IMG/VR virus record: IMGVR_UViG_3300037106_000074
Coordinates: 1 to 41,613 of that record
Length of the DNA: 41,613 nt
Source: a virus
Strand: one strand, 5' to 3'
Shown here: positions 22,316-30,843 of the stretch, piece after piece
Numbering within the stretch: position 1 is the stretch's first letter
Layout of the letters: each line of letters opens with the position of its first letter
Notes under the pieces: generated by a model
Database searches by the model: none
Seen by the model: only the letters and a program-made list of their open reading frames with translations
What the model was told of the DNA's origin: nothing
Program-made: the position numbers and the translations under genes

Positions 22316-23152
22316 TTATTCCATATCTGGAATTAAATTATATAAAAATTCCATATCTTGAGTAAAAATTGGACATTCAGTACTTACCCAACGACTACGA
22401 ATTGCTACTGCACTATTCAATTTATCTCTATCAGGTTCAATTTCAAATTCCTGTTTAATAATAAGTCTACCTCTTTTTAACTTAGGTGCATAGTCATTCC
22501 AATTAATACCCTTTTGAAATATCATTTCTTGTTGTTCGTTTGAACTTTTATTTTCCAGTTCTTTGTGACTGTAAAGACTTTGGGCAACACTTGAAATACT
22601 ATTTCTTACACAATCTTTTTGTCGCCAAACTATCATGTTAGCAACTTCAGTTTTTGAAGGAATTGTAAATACACGAGCATCAAATTCAGCAAACTTAATT
22701 CCTTTAATTAGTATTTCACTAAATACCGCACCGTTTTGCAGTGAAGTAGGAAAGTATGAAGTATCAGGGCAAGCATTTTCAGTAACGTATCTTTTTAATC
22801 TTGCCATGTTAAATGCATTTGTTGCCATACTTGCAGCAACACTTGTCATTTTCTGTATATTACCATCAAACCAAGCATCTGTAGCAATATCATCAAAATC
22901 AGTCAATAATATACTAATTTCATCTGACTGTACAAATGCAAATTTAGCACCTTGTATATTTTTACAAAGATAACAAGCGGTTTCATCCATATCATAAATT
23001 AAACCATCATCAAAAGGTCTTATTAATCCACGACAAAATTGTGAAAAACATCGACCATCAATACGAATTATAGTATAGGTTCTACGAGGAAGACTTATAC
23101 GAGTTCTATCCTCATAATATTTTTTCATTCTATCACCAAGTGCGTCTTTCAT
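22316..23152 (-). CDS. thg1: Thg1-like 3'-5' RNA polymerase (tRNA-His guanylyltransferase family)
   Basis: 278 residues from MKDALGDRMKKYYE; a longer frame would run into the radical SAM gene. The core is intact: IRIDGRCFSQF (metal ligand Asp32), FVQSDEISILL (Asp77-Glu78), and the conserved block QKMTSVAASMATNAFN. ARVF and KDCVRNSIS follow. Thg1-like proteins add nucleotides in the 3'-to-5' direction to the 5' end of tRNAs; bacterial and phage-type members usually repair 5'-truncated tRNAs instead of adding G-1. It is preceded by an RNA ligase and a radical SAM gene in the same transcript, which supports an RNA repair role. Confidence 0.9.
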   Translation of the reverse strand: MKDALGDRMKKYYEDRTRISLPRRTYTIIRIDGRCFSQFCRGLIRPFDDGLIYDMDETACYLCKNIQGAKFAFVQSDEISILLTDFDDIATDAWFDGNIQKMTSVAASMATNAFNMARLKRYVTENACPDTSYFPTSLQNGAVFSEILIKGIKFAEFDARVFTIPSKTEVANMIVWRQKDCVRNSISSVAQSLYSHKELENKSSNEQQEMIFQKGINWNDYAPKLKRGRLIIKQEFEIEPDRDKLNSAVAIRSRWVSTECPIFTQDMEFLYNLIPDME

Positions 23153-23162
23153 TATTTTTATT

Positions 23163-23981
23163 TTATTTCCAATTCCACAAATAGTCTCTTTTTTCATCAT
23201 CTTGATGAAAGCCATCATCATATATTCTGTATTTATTAGCTTTTATTTTAGGCGAATCAATTTTTTTTAATTCTTCTAAATTATCTTCAGATACATCATC
23301 AATTTGTATATCAGATTTTTTTGATTTTAATGGTAATGCACCACCGCATTTTTTACATGCCCAATCAATTTGATATTGATATTTACTTAAATCATATTTC
23401 CACCAATCTGGATGGTCATAAATATTAATACCGTCAACACCATTGAATAAATATGATAACATGCCAGCAACTTCACAAAAGAATGCACCTTTAGGATTTA
23501 TTGTTGCTGACCATTCATTTTGAATCCAACATTTGTCAATACATTTATTAATTGTATCTTGACTTATATTATATTTATTTTTTATTGATTCTGATGATGT
23601 TAATAATGGTGTATGTTTTGATATAAAATCACCAGTATGTTCATTAATAATAATATTATTTGTTATAAAATAATTACCAGCATATTTCATACAATCCTTA
23701 TTATTTGTCCATAAACCTCTTTTATCATATGCTCTATATTTTTTAAAAAGTTCTAATATTTGTGGAAATTGTGGATGTAATAGTGGTTCACCACCCATAA
23801 TACCAACAGTGCCTTGAAAATCTTTTAAGGTAATTAAAATATCTTCAATATATTTTAAATCCATAAAATATATTCTTTCTTTTGTGTAATGTCCACAAAA
23901 TCTGGTACAATTACAACAAGATTTGTTGCATAAATTTGTAACATCAATTTGGATAATCCACATGTCTTTAATTTGTCTCAT
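23163..23981 (-). CDS. Radical SAM enzyme
   Basis: 272 residues. The radical SAM cluster motif CNKSCCNC (Cys18, Cys22, Cys25) is near the N-terminus, then GIMGGEPLLHP, the SAM-binding GGEP motif. C-terminal cysteines (CIDKC, CEVAG, CKKCGG) are spaced like an auxiliary cluster of the SPASM/twitch type. The reaction is unknown. Related phage proteins lie near sugar or RNA-modification genes; here the neighbours are Thg1 and RNA ligase, so RNA modification or repair is a reasonable inference. Confidence 0.85.
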   Translation of the reverse strand: MRQIKDMWIIQIDVTNLCNKSCCNCTRFCGHYTKERIYFMDLKYIEDILITLKDFQGTVGIMGGEPLLHPQFPQILELFKKYRAYDKRGLWTNNKDCMKYAGNYFITNNIIINEHTGDFISKHTPLLTSSESIKNKYNISQDTINKCIDKCWIQNEWSATINPKGAFFCEVAGMLSYLFNGVDGINIYDHPDWWKYDLSKYQYQIDWACKKCGGALPLKSKKSDIQIDDVSEDNLEELKKIDSPKIKANKYRIYDDGFHQDDEKRDYLWNWK

Positions 23982-23993
23982 TTGTTTTAATAT

Positions 23994-25037
23994 TTATTCT
24001 TTATTATCAATTAAAAACTTATTTGAAATTGCTTTAAAGCTAAGTCTACCCTGATTTTTAAGTTCATGCTTTACAAATACTACTCCTTCTCTTTCAATTA
24101 AAGGATTTAATACACTTTTATTTTGTGCATAAGCAAGTATTTCATCAACACTATTTGGAAGTACATAATTCCAATCCAATATGGGAACGGTTTCTAACTT
24201 AAATTGATTAACTATAATATCAACCATTTCTTCATAAGGTAAGAATTCATATTTGTCAATATCAAACATACGAAAAAATTTAATTGTTTGACCCTTTAAC
24301 TTATATCTATTCTTTTGAATACCTTCACCAATAATTTCACCTTGTAATCCAAGATTTCTTCCAAGTTCACCAAGTTTTTTTTCAAGATAATTTTGTCTTG
24401 CGAATTTCCAAAATGAATTAGTTGAACTTTCATAAAATTCATAATTTCTACTACAAACACCAAATTCACCATTTTTCCAATAAAACGAACCACTGCTACC
24501 ATCAAGTTTTTCTGTCGTTATAAACATCTGACCAACATATTCTATTGGTATATGCGGAAGTATTTGAATACGGTCTTCATCAGTTATTATCATAAATGAA
24601 GGAAATCCACCCTTTGCATCACCTGCAAGTTCAGCAGGAATTGGTGCTTCATATTTAGTGATACCAAGTTCTTCAGTAACATCAAGACCTATAGGACTAA
24701 TAGCATTTTCATGTAATATAAGTTCCGATTTATCCAATTCATTAATATGCCATTGAAGTTCAATAGGAAGAATATCCAATGGAAAACAAATGCCCTGCGA
24801 AATCTGTCCACGAAATTTACAGGTTCTAATACGAAATTTGTCTTTTCTTAAAAATTCAAATTCTGAACGTTCAGATAATAATGAATCTATTTCACAATAA
24901 ACACATAATTCTCCTACATGAAATTCATCTTTCTTTACAACTACTTTCCAACCCAATACTTGTGCAACTTCAATTGCATCAGCATCTGGAATTGGATTGA
25001 TGGATAATATTTTTTGTATTGTTGCTAATTTTCTCAT
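23994..25037 (-). CDS. RNA ligase of the DRB0094 (Rnl5) family
   Basis: 347 residues. N-terminal OB-like domain with the family block LATIQKILSINPIPDADAIE and GWKVVVKKDEFHVGELCVY. Nucleotidyltransferase motif I TEKLDGSSGSF places the adenylated lysine at Lys177; later CSRNYEF (motif Ia/II), GLQGEIIGEGIQ and VFVKHELKNQGRLSFKAIS (motif V) follow. DRB0094-type ligases seal 5'-phosphate to 3'-OH ends in nicked duplexes that have ribonucleotides at the 3' side. It is the first gene after the tRNA-like segment and is followed by radical SAM and Thg1-like genes. Confidence 0.92.
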   Translation of the reverse strand: MRKLATIQKILSINPIPDADAIEVAQVLGWKVVVKKDEFHVGELCVYCEIDSLLSERSEFEFLRKDKFRIRTCKFRGQISQGICFPLDILPIELQWHINELDKSELILHENAISPIGLDVTEELGITKYEAPIPAELAGDAKGGFPSFMIITDEDRIQILPHIPIEYVGQMFITTEKLDGSSGSFYWKNGEFGVCSRNYEFYESSTNSFWKFARQNYLEKKLGELGRNLGLQGEIIGEGIQKNRYKLKGQTIKFFRMFDIDKYEFLPYEEMVDIIVNQFKLETVPILDWNYVLPNSVDEILAYAQNKSVLNPLIEREGVVFVKHELKNQGRLSFKAISNKFLIDNKE

Positions 25038-25185
25038 AATTTTTATTTAAAACCAGTTCATTTATCTACTGGCAAAGTTAGGTTTAGTCGATAACTTTCC
25101 TTTATGTGGAGAACGTTTTTATTTTTTCCAGAGGCATATTATTCCACCCATCCATTGGCTTTGCCTAATTCCAACTCGTCTTCGA

Positions 25186-25307
25186 GCGCAGAATGAGATT
25201 CGAACTCATACTATGGGCAATTAATTCAAGTGCACTTTTGCCGAGACCATACATTTGTATATGTGCCTTACCAATTGAGACTATCTACGCTTATGGGATT
25301 GCTCCCA
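25186..25307 (-). ncRNA. tRNA-like structured RNA (possibly a decayed Leu-type tRNA)
   Basis: Minus-strand 25290-25186 folds with tRNA-like ends: a 7-bp acceptor stem (GCGTAGA with TCTGCGC), TA at positions 8-9, a 4-bp D stem with a GG-containing loop (CAATTGGTA), and a perfect T arm (ATGAG-TTCGAAT-CTCAT). Between D and T arms there are 55 bases: a weak CATA/TATG hairpin around ACAAAT and a GGCAA...TTGCC stem like a long class II variable arm. No clean 7-base anticodon loop with U33 exists and CCA is not encoded. A GNRA-type hairpin (TGGGA-GCAA-TCCCA) lies at 25307-25294. Outside this, 25038-25314 holds no gene. Confidence 0.4.
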
Positions 25308-25314
25308 CAAATAT

Positions 25315-25890
25315 TTACTTTTTAAATAAATCAACATTATCTTCTTTACCGGATTTATATGCATTTTCAGTCACTTCGGAAGTAATTATTGTAATACCTT
25401 CTTTAAGAACTTTACCATTAGCATCTGCTAAATAACCTATATTATGACGACTACCAATAACAATACTGTTTGGAAATGTCTGGCACATAGTTTTATGTTG
25501 ACGGTCAATATCAATAAGTTTTTCCTGTTCAACAAAGAAACCATTTCGTTCACCTTCAATAGCTGCCATCAATTTATCATACAATTTTGTATCAAAATTT
25601 GGATTACTTTCTGTTATCCATTTCATTAATGAACCATCATTTTTTGAATAACGACCTGCAATAAGGTCAGGATAAATTTTTGCAAATGCATCTTTATACT
25701 GGTCAGCAACTTGTGCATCCTGATGAATAATTTTCCACATTTTATCAAAGAATGCAGCACATACTTTTTGCTGTGCATCACCTGTTTGGTGAGTGCGTAT
25801 TTCTGAGTTACTTACACTAACCACCCAGAGAAAGGCGAATAATGCGAATATTGCACATACTCCAATTCCAATAAATAAATTTTTTTTCAT
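25315..25890 (-). CDS. LemA-like membrane-anchored protein
   Basis: 191 residues. N-terminal hydrophobic helix (about 4-25), then SNSEIRTHQTGDAQQKVCAAFFDKMWK and QVADQYKDAFAKIYPDLI, a long helix pattern, and later GFFVEQEKLIDIDRQHKTMCQTFPN. That last segment matches the end of the LemA helical bundle (YN...V..YN..I..FP). LemA proteins are anchored in the membrane with helices outside or in the periplasm; their role is unclear. There are no strong catalytic residues. It shares the same strand as the RNA ligase group and is preceded by a -7-like element. Confidence 0.6.
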   Translation of the reverse strand: MKKNLFIGIGVCAIFALFAFLWVVSVSNSEIRTHQTGDAQQKVCAAFFDKMWKIIHQDAQVADQYKDAFAKIYPDLIAGRYSKNDGSLMKWITESNPNFDTKLYDKLMAAIEGERNGFFVEQEKLIDIDRQHKTMCQTFPNSIVIGSRHNIGYLADANGKVLKEGITIITSEVTENAYKSGKEDNVDLFKK

Positions 25891-25942
25891 AATTTTTGTT
25901 TTAAATTAATAAAAATTTTAATTTTAAAATAAATAATACGAG

Positions 25943-25950
25943 CAAAGATA
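25943..25950 (-). promoter_or_regulatory. TATCTTTG -7 element
   Basis: A TATCTTTG element lies 53 bases upstream of the LemA-like ATG, inside the end of the preceding gene's region. No clear -33 TTG at the usual spacing. Confidence 0.35.
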
Positions 25951-25958
25951 CAAAATTG

Positions 25959-26357
25959 TTACAATAATTCAGACAAATATTTAATAGAAATTTCACTTTG
26001 TTCAATTTCTTTTTTAATGTATGTTTCTATTATATCTTTTTTTTCTTTATCTTCTTCTTTAAAATATAATTTAAGCATATTCACCAAATTATTTAGTGGA
26101 CTAAGTTTGTTTCTAATATCAGCACAAATAACACCCGCTTCAATTAAATCATATTTTATTAATTCATAATCATCTAAGTTAATTTCTTTTGGAAGTGGTG
26201 AGTGTTCTTCATAATATTTTTTTAATAAATCCATTGTTGCTGTAATATTCATTAGAACTGGAAGTATACATGTAAATATCATATTTATACCACCAATATT
26301 GCTGATTTCAACAAATTCTTTTGGTTCTTTTTTAGTTCTAAGTGCTTTGATTTTCAT
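25959..26357 (-). CDS. Unknown helical protein, 132 aa
   Basis: Not recognised. Contains a hydrophobic stretch around INMIFTCILPVLMNITATMDLLKK (about 24-47) and long helices rich in Lys and Glu. A peripheral or small membrane association is possible. It overlaps the upstream gene by four bases (ATGA). Confidence 0.58.
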   Translation of the reverse strand: MKIKALRTKKEPKEFVEISNIGGINMIFTCILPVLMNITATMDLLKKYYEEHSPLPKEINLDDYELIKYDLIEAGVICADIRNKLSPLNNLVNMLKLYFKEEDKEKKDIIETYIKKEIEQSEISIKYLSELL

Positions 26358-26680
26358 ATTGAAATTATTTTAGTTTTACCTCTTTTTCTTAAAATTGGCA
26401 TTATTGTATTTGCAAAAGAACTTCTAATTATTGTTACAATATATGCATAAACATTATCACTTCTATCTGGATTAAAATTTAATACATGTTTACAACATGC
26501 ATCATATGCATTAGTTTCACAAAGAATCTTATTGATTTCAATCATTATTGAATATCTTTTTTCAATTTCTTGATTAATTATTTCAAAAAACATATCTTTA
26601 ATTTCAAGTGTAAGTTCATTTAATTCTTTACAAAGAATTATTTCTTTTAATAATTGTTCTTTAAATTCTTTTGTTATCAT
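26354..26680 (-). CDS. Unknown helical protein, 108 aa
   Basis: Not recognised. All-helical, with NELTLEIKDMFFEIINQEIEKRYS and a Cys pair (YDACCKHVL). It forms an overlapping string (ATGA on both sides) with the genes at 25959 and 26677, so the three are likely translated together. Confidence 0.58.
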   Translation of the reverse strand: MITKEFKEQLLKEIILCKELNELTLEIKDMFFEIINQEIEKRYSIMIEINKILCETNAYDACCKHVLNFNPDRSDNVYAYIVTIIRSSFANTIMPILRKRGKTKIISI

Positions 26681-26967
26681 TTTATTTCTTCCCCTTTTTG
26701 TCTAAAAGTTTTACCTTCTTGTCGTAATTTTTTCTTTAATTCTTCTCTTAATTTTAATCCAATTTCTTCTGCAGCAAATTTAGCGTTTACAGAATGAGAA
26801 ATATCAATTCCATTATATATTGCACCGTTTATATAAGCAATGCCTCGATAAACATTTTGAAACTGTTTTAATGGAAATTCATTTGGTATTAATTCAACTT
26901 CAACCAATAAATTTTCTTCGTGTTTATTTGTAGTATATATTAATTTATACTTGCCTTTCATTATCAT
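26677..26967 (-). CDS. Unknown protein, 96 aa
   Basis: Not recognised. Strands at the start (KYKLIYTTNKHEENLLVEVELIP), then a helix with FAAEEIGLKLREELKKKLRQEG. The ATG may be at MKGKYK, two codons later. It follows the DNA ligase closely. Confidence 0.58.
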   Translation of the reverse strand: MIMKGKYKLIYTTNKHEENLLVEVELIPNEFPLKQFQNVYRGIAYINGAIYNGIDISHSVNAKFAAEEIGLKLREELKKKLRQEGKTFRQKGEEIK

Positions 26968-26968
26968 A

Positions 26969-28096
26969 TTAAATGTCTTCTCTAATACGCATTGCTACTG
27001 GAAATCTTGGTACATTATTTTTTGTAGTCAATCCTTGATATTTAACTGTAAGCATTTTTCCAACAATTAATTCTGGATTTTCAGCATATTTAATTAAATT
27101 ATCCATATTACCAATCATTTTTGCTGCAAATTGAGTACCATTTTCAGTTTCACAAACAAATACTGCTTTTCCTGCCATTCTACCTTTATTTCCAACCTTA
27201 ACATCAACTACTTTATATTCAGAATCTTGAAATTCTTTCACCTTTTGTAAATCATATGAACGTTTATTTACATATAATCCATCCATATTTCTTACCATAC
27301 AACCTTCATAACCTTCTGCAAGGAAATGTTCAAATGCTTCCATAAGTTCATCTTCATTATTAACTACTATTGTTTCAACAATATGAACTGCAGTATTTTC
27401 AAAAAATGGCTTAAGTGATTGTAAAAGAGTATTACGTTCACCATTAGATAGATTGGGAAGTGCAATGTCATAAATATGATATTGAACAATTTCACAACCT
27501 TCTTTTGGTTTTTCTTGCCTGATAAATGAAGTTAATTCTTCAAATCTATTATGATATTGATGATTATAAAGTTCGCCATCAAATCTATCACTAAGTCCAC
27601 ATTTTTCAAGTATTTTAATAATATGTGGCATACTTGTTATTTGTTTTCTGGTTCTTGACCAAAGAGTTACAGCACCATCATCATATTGCGAAGTTGCTCT
27701 ACACCCGTCCAATTTAGGTTGACAAAGTGCAGAATATTTTATTTTATGTCCTTGTTCACTGAATTTATGTGCAAGCATTGGAGCAATACCACCTTCAATA
27801 ATATCATCAGTTTTACCTGCTTGTGCATCTTCAATATTTTGAACGTAACCTTTTTTTAATTGTTTTTCCCAATCAGATTTAGCTTGAGTTTCAGCTTGTT
27901 GTATTGGAGTAGTTTCATTTGACCTGCCAATATTTTTACCTCTAATTACTTGTTCTTTGCTTTCTTGAATTTTACCACCAACTTGACCATAATTACTTAT
28001 AATTGTAGGTATATTTTCAATTTCATTAACACTAACTTGCCATTCTTGAATAGCACCAGTACTGGTTTTTTTAAATAATTTTGGAAATTCTTTCAT
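26969..28096 (-). CDS. ATP-dependent DNA ligase with N-terminal WGR-like domain
   Basis: 375 residues. The N-terminal 85 residues (EWQVSV, IISNYGQVGGKIQ, GKNIGRSNETTP, AKSDWEKQLKKGY) form a WGR-like DNA-binding domain also seen in some phage ligases. The catalytic domain has Lys128 in motif I (QPKLDGCRA), FDGELYNH (motif III), AEGYEGCMVRN (motif IV) and LQKVKEFQDSEYKVV (motif V). An OB-like end follows (LTVKYQGLTTKNNVPRFPVAMRIRED). It should seal nicks in phage DNA during replication and repair. It is preceded by an ATP-grasp gene. Confidence 0.92.
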   Translation of the reverse strand: MKEFPKLFKKTSTGAIQEWQVSVNEIENIPTIISNYGQVGGKIQESKEQVIRGKNIGRSNETTPIQQAETQAKSDWEKQLKKGYVQNIEDAQAGKTDDIIEGGIAPMLAHKFSEQGHKIKYSALCQPKLDGCRATSQYDDGAVTLWSRTRKQITSMPHIIKILEKCGLSDRFDGELYNHQYHNRFEELTSFIRQEKPKEGCEIVQYHIYDIALPNLSNGERNTLLQSLKPFFENTAVHIVETIVVNNEDELMEAFEHFLAEGYEGCMVRNMDGLYVNKRSYDLQKVKEFQDSEYKVVDVKVGNKGRMAGKAVFVCETENGTQFAAKMIGNMDNLIKYAENPELIVGKMLTVKYQGLTTKNNVPRFPVAMRIREDI

Positions 28097-28127
28097 TGTT
28101 AAAATTTTTATTTAATATATTTAAATT

Positions 28128-28880
28128 TCATTTTTCTTTTTGAATATATTCTTGAAAACATTGATAAAACATATTTGGTAATATGGCATGGTTTACAAAA
28201 CCATAAAGTCCGCAGGAGAAGAATGTGTGAATTTCGATTATGAAAGTACCATCTTTATCATTAACACCAACATCCAATGTATATGCAATTGGTGCTGATT
28301 TATATTTCTTAATCATACTTCTAATTTTATTTATATTAGGAAATTTAGTAAATTCACCACAATAATTTTGCAACCCAACTAATTTATTTTGATATACAAA
28401 AGCACGCCATTCACTATCAATATTAATATATTTAGAAATTTGATAATTACCTTCAGGTAATGGTTTAAATTCTTTATTTGTATTAATAATAGCTGAATAT
28501 CCTTTTATTTTGTCATTACTTTTAACAAAATATTCACCGTCAAAACCATCTAATGATGATTGATTACCATTAAAAATAATTCTTTCTGTATAACAAAATA
28601 ATTCTTCTGGAACATTTATTGGCTTTGGAGTAAGATTGTAAAAATGTTGCAAAAATGCTGTTACAAATTCTACACTACCTATGGGTACATATGTAAAATG
28701 CATTGGTTTAAATATTGAAGGGTCAATAGTTTCTACATTACAATCAGTATTAAGAAATTTGACTTTAATATTATCTTTTTCTAAATGAAGTAACCAATTC
28801 TTGAATCTAATTGATTCAAGTAGAGTAAATGAGAAATCGTGAGTAACATTTCCGTTACATTTTTGAATAAGAAATTTCAT
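28128..28880 (-). CDS. ATP-grasp domain protein (R2K / DUF4343-like)
   Basis: 250 residues. The central and C-terminal part has GFDGEYFVKSNDKIKGYSA (Lys in the ATP site), YQISKYINIDSEWRAFVYQNK and APIAYTLDVGVNDKDGTFIIEIH, the order expected for the R2K clade of ATP-grasp enzymes, in which two Lys/Arg residues and a final IEIH metal site carry out ligation. The clade occurs widely in phages and is linked to peptide-tag or counter-defence roles; the acceptor is not known. The N-terminal 90 residues are unassigned. Confidence 0.72.
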   Translation of the reverse strand: MKFLIQKCNGNVTHDFSFTLLESIRFKNWLLHLEKDNIKVKFLNTDCNVETIDPSIFKPMHFTYVPIGSVEFVTAFLQHFYNLTPKPINVPEELFCYTERIIFNGNQSSLDGFDGEYFVKSNDKIKGYSAIINTNKEFKPLPEGNYQISKYINIDSEWRAFVYQNKLVGLQNYCGEFTKFPNINKIRSMIKKYKSAPIAYTLDVGVNDKDGTFIIEIHTFFSCGLYGFVNHAILPNMFYQCFQEYIQKEK

Positions 28881-28885
28881 TATTT

Positions 28886-29197
28886 TTATTTTTTAGGTGC
28901 ATAATTTTTATCAAGCCAATATACTATAGGTGCAAGGTCTTCATCATCATGATACATATCTTTCACATATTCTTTGCGAGTTTCTATCCATTCATCGATT
29001 CCATACCACCAACCTTCTGGTAAGAATTTTTCTGCTGCAGCAACTGCTTCAAATTTATTTTTAAAAATAAATGTTTCTTCACACATTAATATAGTAATAC
29101 CTATTGGTTTAAAACCAGCATCACAAATTTCTTTTAATAGTTCACTATTTGGAGTACCATAAGAACCATGTCCTAAGTATGTTGAATGTGGTGACAT
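28886..29197 (-). CDS. Unknown protein, 103 aa
   Basis: Not recognised. Begins MSPHSTYLGHGSYGTPNSELLKEI, contains FLPEGWWYGIDEWIE and ends with a short aromatic block (IVYWLDKNYAPKK). Its compact alpha/beta layout and Trp-rich loop are distinctive but suggest no activity. It lies five bases from the ATP-grasp gene. Confidence 0.6.
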   Translation of the reverse strand: MSPHSTYLGHGSYGTPNSELLKEICDAGFKPIGITILMCEETFIFKNKFEAVAAAEKFLPEGWWYGIDEWIETRKEYVKDMYHDDEDLAPIVYWLDKNYAPKK

Positions 29198-29240
29198 TTT
29201 TTATTTTAAATTATTGCCAAATATATAAAATAAATTCGAA

Positions 29241-30398
29241 TTAATCAATACCTTTATCAGAATAACTTGAAAATTGTTTGGGAATACCAATGCATGAACC
29301 AATTGCTGTTGCATCTACAGTAATTAATTTACCACCACCAATACCAGTAACTGGAACTTTATCTGGAACTTGGTCAAGACAAGTAACTACAACATTTTTT
29401 CGAGATTTTGGATTATTATAATTGTCACAATCAAATGCATATCTTAATAATCCAATATCAAGTATTGATTTTCTGAATACACCTTGCCATCCATCATTTA
29501 CGTTGGTTTCTAATGGATTATCCTTAATATAACTAATGTCCATGCCTTCATTTGTCATCGGACCATTTCCATGACGAGTCTGATATGCACGTGTTATATA
29601 GTATGTATCGACATTTCTTTCATTAATTGTAATTCCAAGTTTGTTTATGATTTCAATTGCATTTTTGCTTGTTGTATTGCTTCGTGTAACATGTGGAAAA
29701 AATCCATAATCCATATCAAGCATGATGCCTTGACCACCTTCAAAAATTAAGTCAAAATAATCAGTAGGTATTGATGAACCAAGTAAGTATATATCATATA
29801 TTGTATTTACAATATCAAATCTACTTACAAGGTCATCACATGCTAATTTAAAATCATCAATTATTTTTTGAGTTTTGGAATTGGCAAGACTAATATATTC
29901 ATAATATTTTTCTTGTAAAAGTTTGAGTTTAATATCACGAATTTTTGGATATTGTAAATCTCTGGCATATAAATGAAAAAAATCTTCATTTCTTTTAATT
30001 GTTGTACCAAAACCAACGCCAACAGTACCATGAAGATTAAGACTATCAAGTTTAATATTTTTCAAAATATCAAAAGGTGTTGTTATCATTGCATTTGCAT
30101 TAATAAATAATTGAGGATGAATTTCCATTTTTCTCAATGCATTGCCTTCTTTTAGTATTCCCACAGGATTTACAGTACAATATTCTGACCAATATGTTGG
30201 TGCGCCTAATAGTGTACCCGAACCAAAATTTGAGAATACATGTCTTTTATCATCAATAACTACTGTATGTCCGCATTGATGCCCGCCATTGAATCTTATA
30301 ACTAATGGATTATTGGATTTACTACAAAGATAATTTACAAATGCACCCTTGCCTTCATCTCCAAACAAAAATCCTAAACAAATTGATATTGAATTCAT
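29241..30398 (-). CDS. purA: Adenylosuccinate synthetase (PurA)
   Basis: 385 residues, shorter than the usual 430 of bacteria. Conserved blocks: GFLFGDEGKG (13-18, with catalytic Asp14), RFNGGHQCGHTVV, GTVGVGFGT, FEGGQGIMLDMDYGFFPHVTRSNTTS, YITRAYQTRHGNGP and VTCLDQVPDKVPVTG (base-binding region). PurA couples IMP and aspartate with GTP hydrolysis to make adenylosuccinate, the step toward AMP. The Asp in FGDEGKG is kept, whereas PurZ enzymes that make 2-aminoadenine precursors replace it, so this looks like PurA. A phage copy would raise adenine nucleotide supply, useful for an AT-rich genome. Confidence 0.93.
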   Translation of the reverse strand: MNSISICLGFLFGDEGKGAFVNYLCSKSNNPLVIRFNGGHQCGHTVVIDDKRHVFSNFGSGTLLGAPTYWSEYCTVNPVGILKEGNALRKMEIHPQLFINANAMITTPFDILKNIKLDSLNLHGTVGVGFGTTIKRNEDFFHLYARDLQYPKIRDIKLKLLQEKYYEYISLANSKTQKIIDDFKLACDDLVSRFDIVNTIYDIYLLGSSIPTDYFDLIFEGGQGIMLDMDYGFFPHVTRSNTTSKNAIEIINKLGITINERNVDTYYITRAYQTRHGNGPMTNEGMDISYIKDNPLETNVNDGWQGVFRKSILDIGLLRYAFDCDNYNNPKSRKNVVVTCLDQVPDKVPVTGIGGGKLITVDATAIGSCIGIPKQFSSYSDKGID

Positions 30399-30417
30399 TA
30401 TGATTAATTATTATGTT

Positions 30418-30798
30418 TTACTTTATTCTTACAACCCAACAATAACCAAACATTAAAGGACATGGATTGACTATTTCATCATCTGATTCATCCATAACAT
30501 TCATAAATTCAGAATAATCTTTTTCCCATACAGACCCCGGAATTTGATTTTGCATTCTTTTTATTTGAACATCAGCTTCTTCAATTTTCCATTGTCCTAT
30601 TTCCTTAGAAATTATAGTATATAATGTTTTTATTTCACGAAAAGATATCAAGGTATTTAATGGAGCAATTCTTGTTAAAAAAAATGTTTTTATTTGAGAC
30701 TTCAAATCATGTCCTTCAGAAAAGTCTTGTTCGATATTTACTTTAACTTCTGTTCCAGAATTTGGAGAAACATATGTACATTCGAATTTTCTTAACAT
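30418..30798 (-). CDS. Unknown protein, 126 aa
   Basis: Not recognised. Strand-rich start (LRKFECTYVSPNSGTEVKVNIEQ), helical middle (SQIKTFFLTRIAPLNTLISFREIKTLYTIIS) and an acidic end (MDESDDEIVNPCPLMFGYCW). It lies 20 bases from PurA, likely in one transcript. Function unknown. Confidence 0.6.
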   Translation of the reverse strand: MLRKFECTYVSPNSGTEVKVNIEQDFSEGHDLKSQIKTFFLTRIAPLNTLISFREIKTLYTIISKEIGQWKIEEADVQIKRMQNQIPGSVWEKDYSEFMNVMDESDDEIVNPCPLMFGYCWVVRIK

Positions 30799-30843
30799 AA
30801 TAATATTTTTTACAATAATACGAAAAACAATTTATATTGTTAC

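Noticed and set aside
25186-25290. Functional tRNA or tmRNA
   Set aside because: There is no 7-base anticodon loop with U33, the D-to-T spacing is too long for a normal tRNA, CCA is missing, and the small reading frames do not resemble a tmRNA tag. It is kept only as a tRNA-like structured segment.
29241-30398. PurZ (2-aminoadenine pathway) instead of PurA
   Set aside because: The catalytic Asp of PurA is present in FGDEGKG. PurZ enzymes replace it, and no DNA polymerase or other Z-genome genes are seen in the window.
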